From assembly GCA_026770025.1 (NCBI GenBank), contig JAMXDE010000016.1:992001-1056000 (forward strand): a DNA stretch of 64,000 nucleotides. Reading direction: 5' to 3'. The number at the start of each line of letters is the position of its first letter. The first letter of the stretch is position 1. The translations under genes and the position numbers were made by a program. Source of the DNA: Craspedostauros australis. Taxonomy: Eukaryota; Bacillariophyta; Bacillariophyceae; Mastogloiales; Achnanthaceae. A model generated the notes under the pieces. It worked only from the letters and a program-made list of their open reading frames with translations. It was not told where the DNA came from and made no database searches. Of the stretch, positions 1 through 11,393 are shown one piece after another.

Positions 1-151
1 AGAAGACGACACACGACAGGCGAACTACCACCACAACATTCCGTTCCCACGAAATGACAGAGAAGGCGAATGATCCAACACCAACACCACAATAAGCAAC
101 GCCACGAGGCACACGAGCCGGAGCATTAAAGTGGAACAGAGGACAACAACG

Positions 152-2509
152 ATGAGCACGAAGGCAAGCCACACTGTGGACGATGATGAGGCCGCATTTC
201 GGGCAAGCGCGGCGTTGATTGCGCAGCTGCTGCGTGAGAAAGATGAGAATCCGGCACCGGCGCCCAAGACGCAGGATGAAAAGCAAGAGGCCATGTTTGA
301 GCTGTACCGCGAGCTGTGCTTCGACGAGCCGATGCTTCCGGCGGGCTTCGAAGCGACGGGGCGTCATCTGGGAGACGAGCTGCTGCGTGCCGCCGAGCCG
401 ACGCAGAACCAGTCGCAGACCAAGCTGGCCATCTCCAACCGTTTGGTGGATGGTGTGGTGCAGTGCTGTCGCAAGTACAATCAGCCGAATGACGATGCAA
501 CCAGCAGTGACGCTAACAACGACAGCGATGGAGGCAACACCAATGCCAATGGCAGCAATAGCGGCAGCAACGCCAACCACGCGAAGAGTCCTGCCATGGC
601 ACGTCTGGCGTACAGTGCGCTCATCCAAGTCCCGTCGTTGTGCTGCCAGGCCAAAGACCTCAAGTCCATCCAACGGTTGCTGGGAACGTACAAGGGAGTT
701 GACAACATTGAGGAAAGCCAGTTGGGGAGGCTGGGATTGGAGATTGATGATACAGCTCAGGAACAGCGCATCGACCAGGCGATCCGCCAGCTCACGATGG
801 ATCCAACGGATCCCGTTGGCGCAAGTACACAGTCCGATGAAGGCGACCCGACGGCCACTGACGATCCAACGGATGCGGCGCCTCTTGCCAATCAGTACGA
901 AGAGGTATGGGCGGCGGAATCAGATCCCTCCGATTACGATTACGGTGACGAAGACAATGCGGGTCATGACGCCGATGGTAATGGAAGCAGCGCTTACCAA
1001 GCTCAGCAACAAGCGCGCAACATTGACCATCTCTCATTTGCCGCATTTGCGATCGATCCCAAATCTCTCTCGAGGGCAGATCTTTCGCGCACGTACGCGC
1101 AAGCGCGCACTGCTATCATCAGCCTCCTACGACAGGCCAATTACACTTTGCTGTCTCCCCTCTTCCAGGCCAGAGACGAGACGATCGTGCCGCAACTGAC
1201 GCAGCTCATACTCATGTTGCTGACAAGTTCTACACCCTTGATTGATGATACAATGAAGTCGCAGGGCATGTATCCACTGTGGGTTCTGCGAGATGCTGCC
1301 ACGGCGTTGCAATCCTTCGTTCCCAGTTATCTCGAGGTCCTGCAGACGTTGCTTGGCGTCGACGAAGCACAAGGTCACAATCAGCAACAGAAGCAGCAGC
1401 AGATGCAGATCCAACAACAGTCACCCAACAAGAACGAAATCGCACCAGCCTCAATCGTTGGCATGGCATCTCTCTCGGCATGGTGCTCGGAGGAATTTGC
1501 CGATACACAAGTCCGCACAAAAAACTTCGTCGCAACCCACAGCTGCATCGTTCAATCGATGAATGAGATTGCTGGTATCCTGGACAAGGCCGGCGCCGAC
1601 ACGACCAACGCAACACAGCGCAACCATCTGCGCGGCAACCTCACACCCATTCTGGAACTGCTCGCCAACACATCGTGGTCCGGCAAGCCACGCGCATCGC
1701 AGATCGCGTTGAATTTAGCGACCATCTCCCGCAAACAGGCACCGCAGGCCATGCTGAATTCCGGCATGTTCCGGCAAGTGTTGGAGTTGGCCAAGACGAC
1801 AGACGAAACGCCGCAGCATCTCATGATCAACTTTCAACTTGCCCTGCTGATGGTCTGCGCCGATGCACCCACCGTGCTTGGTCGATACGGTTGGCGGTAT
1901 CCGGGATTGGCACCCAAGATGGTGCGCGATGTAAGTTCGGCATTGTTCCTTGCCATCTTGTGGAACTGCTTTGCGATTGAGATGGTGCCATCTTCGCCGA
2001 CGACGCAGATCAAATGGAAGACCAGCAGCAATGGCGCGTCGCCATCGTTGGCGCCAGTCACGACAGGCGAATGCCAAGATCGTTGCGCGACGTGCTGGGA
2101 GAAGTTCTGCGCAAAGATTGCCGAGCATCTCAAGTCGTTGGTACCTGGCAATCCGGATGCCAAGAAGAGCGATGCGGCGATCAAGCCAAGTGACGAATTG
2201 ACAAGTATCATCCAAGACTTTGCCCGCCTGGCCAACTGTTTAGAACACAATGCCCTGCTACGCAAGCATTTCATCGCGCATGCCAAGCCTGAATGCATGG
2301 ATCCCATCGTGGAGATGTTGACGCAAGTGTCTGGGAAGCATACAGCATTAAGCAACAAGGTGAAGGTCGAAGATAGCCCCGCCAACGATGAGCACCAAGA
2401 TGAGAAGTCTGACCCCACGTTGGAGATCACGTCGTCGGTGCGCAAAGTTACGAAGCAAATCACCTTGCTATTCCAGACAATTGGCAGCGCGTCCTCTAAA
2501 ACAGACTAG
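152..2509 (+). CDS. Uncharacterised 785-aa helical protein
   Basis: A single open frame. The first ATG in frame is at 152; the frame is also open slightly upstream but only from a GTG. The protein is acidic, with an Asn/Ser/Gly/Asp-rich insert around residues 115-150 and a Gln-rich patch around residue 420. The rest is long amphipathic helical sequence that could form an armadillo/HEAT-like solenoid, ending in a charged tail. No signal peptide, membrane span or catalytic motif is visible, which suggests a cytosolic or nuclear protein. I do not recognise the family. Codon-like composition over more than 2.3 kb makes it a real gene; the function is open. Confidence 0.8.
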   Translation: MSTKASHTVDDDEAAFRASAALIAQLLREKDENPAPAPKTQDEKQEAMFELYRELCFDEPMLPAGFEATGRHLGDELLRAAEPTQNQSQTKLAISNRLVDGVVQCCRKYNQPNDDATSSDANNDSDGGNTNANGSNSGSNANHAKSPAMARLAYSALIQVPSLCCQAKDLKSIQRLLGTYKGVDNIEESQLGRLGLEIDDTAQEQRIDQAIRQLTMDPTDPVGASTQSDEGDPTATDDPTDAAPLANQYEEVWAAESDPSDYDYGDEDNAGHDADGNGSSAYQAQQQARNIDHLSFAAFAIDPKSLSRADLSRTYAQARTAIISLLRQANYTLLSPLFQARDETIVPQLTQLILMLLTSSTPLIDDTMKSQGMYPLWVLRDAATALQSFVPSYLEVLQTLLGVDEAQGHNQQQKQQQMQIQQQSPNKNEIAPASIVGMASLSAWCSEEFADTQVRTKNFVATHSCIVQSMNEIAGILDKAGADTTNATQRNHLRGNLTPILELLANTSWSGKPRASQIALNLATISRKQAPQAMLNSGMFRQVLELAKTTDETPQHLMINFQLALLMVCADAPTVLGRYGWRYPGLAPKMVRDVSSALFLAILWNCFAIEMVPSSPTTQIKWKTSSNGASPSLAPVTTGECQDRCATCWEKFCAKIAEHLKSLVPGNPDAKKSDAAIKPSDELTSIIQDFARLANCLEHNALLRKHFIAHAKPECMDPIVEMLTQVSGKHTALSNKVKVEDSPANDEHQDEKSDPTLEITSSVRKVTKQITLLFQTIGSASSKTD

Positions 2510-3031
2510 AGACTACAGAGCAAAGCAATGTACTTGGGGCGTTTGATTTGACTTTAGCAGATGGAGTAAGATATGGATTTGCCCATAAATTGCGTTACGA
2601 CCGTGTGAAGGATTGGGACTGTTCTGGTACACTCCAGACAAGCGCATCCGCTCGTTCTCAGCTACCTCAAGAGTGAGTCATGCATTGGTTTTGCTCCTGC
2701 AGCACTTTATCACTTGGTTGTGTCTGTGAGGAAAGAACGCGGCGCAATGCAGAAGATCGTTCCGCAATCCTTGGGGAGGAGCGAGGCATACTTTCGTGTG
2801 TGATCGGAGAGTCCGGTAACTCTCTGATGAGGCCTATTTCCTTCCATTCCACTGTATTCCATCCCGTCCCGTCACAATGCGGACACCGCGTCAGCCTCAA
2901 ATTGGATTCCGATCATGCTTGCAAGGGAGCCGTACTCGCACTCTGTGCCGGAGCACATCATGGAATGTGCCAAGAACTGTACCATGCACTTCACCGATGC
3001 ATCGCATTGCATATTATGCTCCACATTATGC
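2510..3031. other. Intergenic, convergent 3' ends
   Basis: This is the space between the end of the unknown helical protein gene and the end of the minus-strand plastid protein gene. Short frames exist on both strands but none has a start context, splice pattern or recognisable motif. I see nothing functional beyond the two 3' flanks. Confidence 0.6.
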
Positions 3032-3625
3032 CTAGAATGGCAACTGGATGTCGATGGATGGTAATGATGGCATGGGGATGGATGGCAAGGTGACGAAGCC
3101 GTCGACGACCAAATTCTGCGTGAAACTGAAAAATCCAGCAATGGCAACGAGCAATCCCAACGCCGCGATTTCCTTGGAGGACGGCGAGTACGGTGCCAGC
3201 AGACGCGCGATGTAGGAACCACCCAATCCCACGCTGGTGGCGGTGGCGATCCACAGTCCCAGGCCGACGGAATCGAGGTCACCGCTGGTGATCATGGGAC
3301 CGGAGACGACGCCCAAAACGATGGCCGCCACGACGGCAGGTCCCAACGTCTTGAGGGCATGGTCGAGGCTGGGTGCCTGAGACAAGGACCACACGCCTTC
3401 GCCCAAGCAAACAATGGCCAGACCGTAATTCTCCTGGCCGGCCACCAAGGCGACGACCTCCAAGTCCGGCACTGCGGCTTGCAGTTGAGTGGCGGTGACT
3501 GCAGCATCGGTGCTTCTTCTGGCGAAGTTGGTGGATGGTGCCACGGAATGCTGCTGCGGGGCAAACCCGAACGTCAGGGTGGATGACATCATCAGAGTGA
3601 CGAGGAATGTAGCGAAGCCCTTCAT
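3032..3625 (-). CDS. Plastid-targeted small membrane protein
   Basis: 197 residues, one exon. The N-terminus is a hydrophobic signal peptide (residues 1-20) ending at GFAP, which matches the diatom plastid bipartite cleavage site with Phe at +1. A Ser/Thr/Arg-rich transit-like stretch follows to about residue 45. The mature part has three to four hydrophobic segments (about residues 55-75, 90-115, 120-140 and 150-170), so it should sit in a plastid membrane, probably the thylakoid or inner envelope. The tail is Pro/Ser-rich. I do not know the family. It is divergent to the RBMX2 gene and shares a roughly 600-bp intergenic region with it. Confidence 0.8.
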   Translation of the reverse strand: MKGFATFLVTLMMSSTLTFGFAPQQHSVAPSTNFARRSTDAAVTATQLQAAVPDLEVVALVAGQENYGLAIVCLGEGVWSLSQAPSLDHALKTLGPAVVAAIVLGVVSGPMITSGDLDSVGLGLWIATATSVGLGGSYIARLLAPYSPSSKEIAALGLLVAIAGFFSFTQNLVVDGFVTLPSIPMPSLPSIDIQLPF

Positions 3626-4242
3626 GATGCTATACTTGTATTCTGTTGTCCGAGGATGGTACTGGGCGGTGCAATGTCAATTGCGATGGCGATGGCGGTG
3701 ACGATGTGCAAGCCGTTTGAAATGTGAAGGTATTTGCACAAGTATGGACTCTGCGGTCAATCTGTGGGAACGCCGTTGCTTTGCATTGATCGGCGGCGCT
3801 CGTCTCCTCGCTCTCTTTCTTGTGGTTTTGCATTGGTTCAACCAGCTGGTCATCGTTGAAGATACGTCATCGTCAGCACAGAATGCAATTGGAAGCGGGG
3901 ATAGAAGATGCAAAGATACAAACGTGACTTGAATGACAACTTCGACTTGATCATCACAACCAGCCAACAAAACACGGCAAAAAGTGAGCAAGAGACCGAA
4001 ACAGAAAACGGTTGTGTTGGTGGAGCAAACACCAACAAACAAACGGCGGCTGGGAGACATCAATGCCACCACTCGCATCAAATCCCATCAATCGCGCCAT
4101 CGTCAAACTGAACCGACCAAGGCAGCACCATACCACTACTTGCCGCAACCGGGAACTCGCAACGTACTCTTGAGAATACTTGGCAACCAGACATAATCGA
4201 AATTGATCAAGGTCGACGCTTCTCTGAGTAGACTCCACAACC
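3626..4242. other. Divergent promoter region
   Basis: This stretch lies between two divergently transcribed genes, the plastid membrane protein (minus) and RBMX2 (plus), so it should contain both promoters. The part next to RBMX2 is rich in A and C and poor in T, as seen upstream of most genes here. No TATA-like or other defined element was found. Confidence 0.5.
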
Positions 4243-5345
4243 ATGAACAGAATACGAGAAATCACCAACATCAACCAACGCGAGCTGGAGCTGGGACTTG
4301 CGGGGACCCCAGGATCGTGGCATGCCCAATTTGAGAAAGCACCATGGATCTACGTCGGCAACTTGGTGAATGAATTGACAGAAGGGGATATCCTCTGCGT
4401 ATTTTCGCAGTTTGGTGAGGTACGTTGATGTACTCCAACACAATCGATGGATCGCATGGACAGAGTGCTCGCGCGATATTCTGCGTAAGATGACGGTTGC
4501 GCAATCGTATTGCATCGTCACCATTTTGCGTGCTGCAAGGATTCACCTCAATTTCATCTACTGTTCTAACACATACACACGCTCTCTCGCTCTCTCTCTC
4601 TCTCTCTTCGTTTTCGTTCCTTGTCTGTGACATCACTGAGCGACACTTCCCAACAACACCAATGTGCAGATCGAAGATATTCACTTGGTCCGCGAAGAAG
4701 ACACAGGAAAGTCGAAGGGATTTGCATTCATCAAATACGAGGACAGCCGGAGCTGCATCCTGGCCGTGGATAACTTTTGTGGTGCCATGGTGAGTCATCA
4801 TGAAGACAAGCAGACAAGCAAAAACAAATGGCCACGCCAAGTGAAGCCCATTCAGATTGAGGATGCATCTGTGCAGCATCCCTCTAGCAATCGCGAACGC
4901 TCACACATTCTCCTTTCTGCACTTGTTTCCATCTCACGACCACCCAATACAACAGCTGTGCGGCAAATCGCTCAGCCCTGACCACGTGGAGAACTACAGA
5001 CTGCCAAAGAAGGTGCTGGAGGAGGCTGCAAACAGCGGTGCCGACATTGGTCCAGGACTTGCCTACAAGGGTGTGGAGACGGAGAACAAATTCTCCATGG
5101 ACAAGGGACAGGACCTGTTTGCGAGACCGGCACCCGGCACGGACAGCGATAGCAAACGAAAGAAATCCAAGAAGCACAAGAAGAAGGCGGACAAGAAACA
5201 CAAGAAGAAGAAATCGCACAAGCACGATCGCGGTGATGCGGATGTCATGGATGCTAACACACATGAAGAGGATGATAAGGATGGTGATACAGGCCGAGGC
5301 AAGAAGCGCAAGCATTCATCAAGGAAGCACAAGTCAAGAGAATGA
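4243..5345 (+). CDS. RBMX2: RBMX2/IST3 spliceosomal RNA-binding protein
   Basis: Three exons: 4243-4419, 4670-4789 and 4956-5345, all joined in phase 0, giving 228 residues. The first residues follow the RBMX2 pattern (INQRELELG, then W-H-x-x-F/Y). One RRM spans about residues 34-112, with RNP2 IYVGNL and RNP1 KGFAFIKY, followed by DHVxNYRLP, the conserved motif after the RRM. The C-terminal 70 residues are Lys/Ser/His-rich, as in RBMX2. In yeast this protein (Ist3/Snu17) belongs to the RES complex with Bud13 and Pml1, which acts in the activated spliceosome. Intron 1 carries a (CT)n run at about 4582-4608 that forms part of its polypyrimidine stretch. Confidence 0.95.
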
Positions 5346-5890
5346 GCTGTGGCGAACTCTGTCTACCTTGACAGAGTAGAGTGGCATGAGTCGAGTCGTG
5401 AGTCGCGAAGGATGGCGAAGTCATGAATAATTATGTTGACTTATTGCATGATTTGTTGCTATTTTTGGAAATTCATGAAAGGACTTATATCTTGGCAGTA
5501 TTTGTCTATATTGTGGAAAAACGCCATCTTGCATGTAGTCCATGTGGTCTGTTCTGACAATTATGAAGTCCACCACGCCAATACGACATTGAAACGACAA
5601 AAATCCTGCTAAGGCAAATGCAACAAACTAACTTTGCCATCAGAAAAATTGACGCCCGAGTGTTGCAAAACAAACATCACAACACACACAAACACACAAA
5701 GAACATACTACGACTGTTGTACGCGCTTTGTAGGAGTAGAGTCGTGCCAACAGTACACAAAACACGAACGGGGCGTGTGAGCGGCCTCGCGAGGGTTTCC
5801 AACAACCTTCACGTTGGCAGAGCCTGCAACCAAGAGAACACTATTTCCTTCCTCCCCTCCTTCCTTGCTTTCTTGCGACCGCTGGCGACG
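5346..5890. other. Intergenic with 3' hairpin and bZIP leader
   Basis: Just after the RBMX2 stop, ACTCTGTC and GACAGAGT form a perfect 8-bp stem with a 6-nt loop (about 5354-5375), a candidate 3'-end structure. The later part is the likely leader of the bZIP gene. The bZIP frame is open back to an ATG at 5618, but that stretch has low coding character and I treat it as untranslated. Confidence 0.4.
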
Positions 5891-7839
5891 ATGAGCACAA
5901 CCACGAGCATTCAAAGCGACGCAGGTGCCAGGATCACGCCTGAATCTATTGCAGTTGCCACGGTGGCCTCAGCAACATCAGCAACGGTGACACCCACAGT
6001 GACACCAATCACAGTGGCTGCAGCATCCGTGGCAGTCAGCGCAGCTCCCGCAATGACAGCGCCGGCAACAGCTGCTTCTGCGACAACGCAAACAGCTGCG
6101 ATGGTCGGCGTACCCGCAGCAGCTGCGACGATGGGCATAGCCCCGCCAGTGACTGCTTCTGCGGCAACAACCGCGACACCGATCGCCCCGTCTCCCTCCG
6201 CGAATCAAATTGCCCTGGCTTCCGCCGCACATCCGCCACAATCTCAATCGCAACCTCTGTTGCCGGCAACTGCAATCCCTTCGATGGCAGCTGCAGCGAT
6301 GGTGGCTCCTCCAATGTCTGCAGTCGCAGCAGCAGCTCCCAATGCGCAGCAGGCGTTCCACAACTCCATGAAACGGCCGTTGCCATCCAAGGGCAAAGAG
6401 GAGGAGCCGATGAACGAGAAGCGACTGCGACGGCTTCAAAAGAACAGACTCAGCGCGCGAGAATGCCGAAGACGGAAGCGAGAGGCCACGGAGAACTTGG
6501 AACGTCAGATCAACGTGCTGGAGGGAGAGAACTTGAAGCTCAGGTTACAGCTGCAGGTGCGTCGGCTTATGTCGTTTATGTTGGCGTTGCTCACGTTTGG
6601 TTGTGTGCTTGGTTGTGTGCTTGATTGCCTGCATGCTCGCTTGCCTCTTGGCAGGAAAGATGGACGAGCCGATGAGAGTGGAGACTCAAATTCATGTGTT
6701 TTCTGTTGAGTTGAGTTGAGATGAATTCAATTGAATGGAATTGAATGGAACATACATATTGACATAAACGCTGCCATGCCTGCGTCTGCGCACCATAATC
6801 TCACCAACGCCATGCCTCAAACGTCTCTCTGAACCGACTGACGACCCCTTCCGTTGTAAAACGTGTTTGGAATGGAAAATCGCAGATAGGAGAAGAAGCA
6901 GAAGAGTCCAGTCAGCAGGGACAGCATAAGCTAACAGAGGGCCTGGATGCTTTGTTGAAGAGTGGGGCATCCGAGAGCGAAGTGTTTGCCAAAATCGAAG
7001 AGTACAAAGAAAAGTTTGCTGACTACGGACGTGATCGACGGTCTGCCATCGAATTCCATCTCCGCAACATCGAGAGGTTGCTAATGCCAACTCAGACAAC
7101 GTCGATCGTGCTCGCAACGTTGCAGGGCGGTACGTCAGTTGCGCAAGCATCCAAGGATGGCGGTGCATCCACGACGCCACAGGATGCGAATGCAAATCCC
7201 ACCACAAGCGCAGCCGCGTCCGCCGCCGCTGCTGCTGGAGGCACCTCAGCTACAGAAAATGGATCGGCAACACCAAGTGCAAACTTGAATGCCAGTGCGT
7301 CTGTATCTGCGGGCGCCCCAGCAAATGCGAGCACGACAAGCATAGATACGTCATCTATTTCCAACGGTGCTGCTGCGCCGCATGCAGCTGCGCACGTTGA
7401 CGTTGCCGTACCATCAACAGCTACGTTACCATCCACAACAGCAGCCACGGCACCAGCCACGGCGCAGAAGGCTGCAAGCAACCACTCCAGCATTGGCAAC
7501 AGCGGCGAGTTGGATCCCAAATCTCTCTTCCAGTACTTAGTCCAAACACTGCAAGTATCACCAGAGCAGTCGGCGGCATTGAAGGACAGCCGATTCGTTG
7601 CGAAGGAGATGGATGAGTGTTTAAAAAAGTCACTTTCCGTGCTGAAGGAGCTCAGCACACGTTTGACGCAGTGCGGCGAAGACTTGGAAATCGAATTCAA
7701 CAACATCCGATCCATCCTCACCCCTTCGCAGGCGGCCAAGTTCCTCGTCTGGGTTGCCAACAACAACGCCTGCATGCACATGCTCAATGAGCTGTGGAAG
7801 AAGACCTACTCGCAATCGTCCATCAACAACGATGGATAG
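5891..7839 (+). CDS. bZIP transcription factor
   Basis: Two exons, 5891-6556 and 6886-7839, joined in phase 0; 539 residues. The first 160 residues are Ala/Thr/Pro-rich, low complexity. The basic region is at about residues 178-200 and contains N-x7-R (NRLSARECR). The leucine zipper starts in exon 1 and the intron falls inside the coiled coil. After the zipper comes a conserved helical segment (about residues 222-275), then a second Ala/Ser/Thr-rich linker. The C-terminal domain (about residues 425-535) contains LTPSQAAKFLVWV, a segment I associate with stramenopile bZIPs. It should act as a nuclear DNA-binding regulator; the target is unknown. The ATG at 5891 was chosen because it sits where the coding-like composition begins. 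Confidence 0.88.
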
Positions 7840-8567
7840 CCGCACAGCGGATACGAAAACTGGTACTGGTACGAGTGCATGATGCGGGAATGTAGAAGAA
7901 GCGATGGTGCGATGGAACGGAGACTCTCATCAGAGATGGAAAACGCTGAGCGCATCAATAGCTTGAAATGGGACTCTCCATGCTATGGTGTGCTCGGCAC
8001 GAATGAATGGGCGCTAAGTTGGAGTACAGAACTATATTTTTACGTATGGCATTGGCCGCTCGGTACATGAGGCCACGAAGTCCTCTGTTCCGACGAAACA
8101 GCGAACCAGCGGAGCGATCACGCAAAAGGCAGAAATGGGACGGATGATATCAAAAGCAATAAGTCGATAGCGAAATGACCACACAGTAGAGTGGAATCTC
8201 TCTCTCTCTCTCTGCAGAGAGTATCGCATGTAGTACTGGCAAGCATACGATCTATTCATTGCAGCGTTCTACGCCAATGCACTGCGTAGCAAACAAAGGC
8301 TATACAAGTGGCGTGTACAAATGTCATATGTCCGTAATGCACTCTGCCACAAGCGACGTATGTTATCAAGCCTGTGTCTGTCGCTTGCTGCCTTGCTCTT
8401 GCTTGCAGAGGCATTGCCGGATAAGTAAAGTAGAATTGAGAAAAGTAGCGGACGAGAGTCCAGTTGTTTCCTGCTCTGTGGAGACACCATACAAGGATCA
8501 TCCATTCATTGCCGCCGCTGCCGTCGCTGCTCTGATCATCATCAACGTTACGATCCGGAATACAGCT
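7840..8567. other. Intergenic, convergent 3' ends
   Basis: This lies between the bZIP stop and the IspF stop. It contains a short (TC)n run at about 8197-8213 and small frames without support. No gene is seen. Confidence 0.6.
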
Positions 8568-9513
8568 TTAGCTTTCCACAATCTTCTCAAGAGTGAGGAC
8601 GACATGACAGCTCAAACTCCGAAGCTCTCCGACGCTGTCCATCTGCTCATGCGTCCGCGCCTTGATGTTGATACGCCCCGGCGTTGTTCGAAGCAAGGAC
8701 ACGATGTTCTCCTTCATGGCAGGCTTGAACCCGGCAACCTTTGGTCGCTCCAAGATCAGCGTCACATCGATGTTTCCTATCTTGTAACCGTATCCCGTCA
8801 TAACTTCGTAGGCGTGCTCCATGAACTTGGAAGAATCGCAGCCCTTCCATCGTGGATCGGTGTCCTGGAAGACCTGGCCGATGTCCGGCAAGGTCAAAGC
8901 ACCGAAGATCCCATCGACGATGGAGTGGTAGATGACGTCGCCATCTGAATGCGCGACGACGCCGAGCTGGGTCTCATAGATCGTGCCAGCCTCCACGTAC
9001 TTGCCATCCTTGTCCGTCCACTGGTACATACAAGCAAGTAGAAAGAGGAATGGCATTGGTATCCAACACATTCACACAGTAATGTGGTAGTGCAGCAGGC
9101 AAAATGGAATGGAGGGACGTGAGTTCAGGAATGCAATCTGACTGGATTCGACATCGCCATCGTGCATTTCAACAGCGGGCGCAACACCCCTCTGCACCAC
9201 TGCCCACCTTCTGGTCCTTGTGAGTGATCTCCACGCCACCGATGATGACCGGTTGGCCGGCCTCCTGAATCGGCGCCATGCGATGAATGTCGAATCCGTG
9301 CCCGATGCGGATAGGGATTGGCTCGATGTCGTAACTTGGCTTTAGGATGTCATTCTCCTCGGCCTGCGGCGTCGAAGTGGACGATCGCACCACGAGGCTT
9401 TGGGTAGCTCGCGCGGAACGCTGCGGCTGCGATCCAACCACGAACGAAGCGATCGGTGCGATCAGCAAGCCGAGGAGAAGGAGCGCTGACCCGACGTGAT
9501 TACGCATCGTCAT
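8568..9513 (-). CDS. ispF: IspF, MEcPP synthase, plastid
   Basis: Two exons, 9513-9208 and 9020-8568, joined in phase 0; 252 residues. IspF converts CDP-ME-2-phosphate to 2-C-methyl-D-erythritol 2,4-cyclodiphosphate in the plastid MEP isoprenoid pathway. Residues 1-25 form a signal peptide ending at an IASF site, with a basic Ser-rich transit region after it. The family metal-site motif GHGFDIH is at residues 71-77 and AHSDGDV at about 125-131; DIGQVFxDTDPRWKG and GNIDVTLI follow. Two oddities: a roughly 20-residue insert before AHSDGDV, at the exon junction, and a C-terminus where the usual GFTGRGEG-like stretch is replaced, although the preceding Glu is kept. Confidence 0.95.
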
Positions 9514-11393
9514 CTCTGTTCTGCGAGTATGCTGTAGAGAGCTGTTATTGAATTGGCGGATGGGTGGGTGTTTGTTTTACTTGGAAGTCGTACAGGATGA
9601 AGAGATGATGGCGGCGGCAGCGACGATGATGATCAATGGGGTGCCGAATCTTGGGGCTCTGTCGATTTCCAGCACCGTAGCTGTCACCATGCGGAGGTTG
9701 CAGCCATCACGCGGCGTTGGCGTCAACAGGTCGAAACGGAATCCCGACCCAGTCACGCTATCCAGGTATCTTTCTTCAAACGTCACGAATGTCGACTCCG
9801 AGGACCATAACATGCACCAAGCGAGCACGTCCACGTGGAATTTGTGGAACGAGATTGTTGAATCGTGATTGGAACGTGAGCAAGACACAGACAAACATGT
9901 CGGAAAAGCTGAATGAGATGTGTACCGGTATGCCTAATACACGGACAAGCGAACAAAAATGAAACAGAAGTTGGCGAGAGCGCAGACTGAGTCACGTACG
10001 AGTCACGTATTCACGTTTGCTCGCGACATCGTGTCTTGTCCATGTTGGGGCAAAAGAAGAAAACCAACATCGTGGAGCTGACGTTGTGTGAGGGTAACGA
10101 CTGCAGTTGCCGCACATGCCACACCCCCTCACCACAACCAGGAGGAGAGAGAGGAGAGGATGCGTCAGTTGGTCTTCGTTTTGCAAAGGCATGGTTGGAA
10201 GGAAGCGAGATGATCACGGAGAAGCGATGAAACGAAAGATGTTAGCCACGTGAAGCAGCGCGAATGCCGTTTTTGTCTGGTACCTGAACGGATCACACAT
10301 ATACACGCACTCTCTCTCTCTCTCTATTCATTGGTCATACGTTGAGATGGAGACCCGGTCGCAGCAAGTGGAGAGGAGGGGGGCGAAGCAGCCTTGTCGA
10401 GATCCAAGCATCTTCGTTGCCGCTGCCACAGCAATCGAACTCGAGAGTACTCCACCAACATTCGTAACCGCCCGCCAAGTTGTACCCTCTCTTGGACAAA
10501 ATCTCCGTTATTGATGATGGCACCCAGGCAAGGTACTCCCCATAGGAAACACCGGAGCTATCAAGCGAAAGAGTTTGCCTCCACTGGCCCTGCAGCGGCC
10601 TTTGATTGCTTTCATGCTTCATGGATGAAGCAATTGCGGTGGTGCTTCCACGAAGGCAAGCATCGTTGGCCAAGAGCGGAGGCACTGCCGCTCCGCGTGG
10701 TACCTGTTGACGTTTTGGTGTCCAGCGAAGACCTCGTCAAATGTGTTTGGTGTAACATGCAGTGCGAGAGTGGAATGCTGGCAGGGTACGTGCTCTCTCT
10801 TGAATAGAGTCGTTCCTACGCACTCAGCATTGGAGCGTTGCGCATGTGATGCTTCCCAACCTGTCTAGCAACTGCGAAGGAAGTCTCTTGTGCTCAATTG
10901 CTGTTGCTCAACTACAATATTCTGCTTCACCTTGGCTTCAACCACCTTGTGATTTGTGCGTGGCTCGTAGAAGATGATGTGGTGGGAAAGGTCAGAGTAT
11001 CCGTTAGCCATCCGTCACAGTTGTAATGTACGAATGTGTACTAATATGTACTAATATGCATTGGTATGATATGGTACCATACCTACAGAGATAGAGAGAG
11101 AAAGCGTCGCGCATTGGTAGCAGAGGTCATGGTTTCTCTGAATTGTTCTTGCTTCGCCAAATTTGTTTGTGTTGTTTGGCGCGAAAAGGGACAACTTCTG
11201 CATGGCCGACCACAACCACATAAAACACAGTGTCGCGACAACCACTCAACCTCCACTCCGCACAAGTATTATCAAAGAACAAAGCAAACGAACATCCCAT
11301 TTTATGATATTGTATTAGTCTCGAGGAACAGCATAGCAATCCACGACCACTCGTATAACAAAACACAACTGAAGCAAGGACCACCGTCATCCA
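9514..11393. other. Long intergenic stretch, no firm gene
   Basis: Short frames occur on both strands, for example 9608-9868 (+), 10394-10807 (+) and 10335-10685 (-). None shows a recognisable domain or a consistent splice model. There is a (TC)n run at about 10311-10325 and an imperfect palindrome at about 11065-11085 (GGTATG ... CATACC around GGTACC). The last 300 bases are A/C-rich and probably the leader of the next gene. Confidence 0.5.

Noticed and set aside
5618-5890. Upstream extension of the bZIP reading frame to an earlier ATG
   Set aside because: The extension is A/C-rich leader-like sequence; coding character begins at the ATG at 5891.
9548-10807. Small plus-strand frames between IspF and the low-complexity gene
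   Set aside because: Could be exons of a small gene, but no splice chain gives a continuous frame and no family is recognisable.
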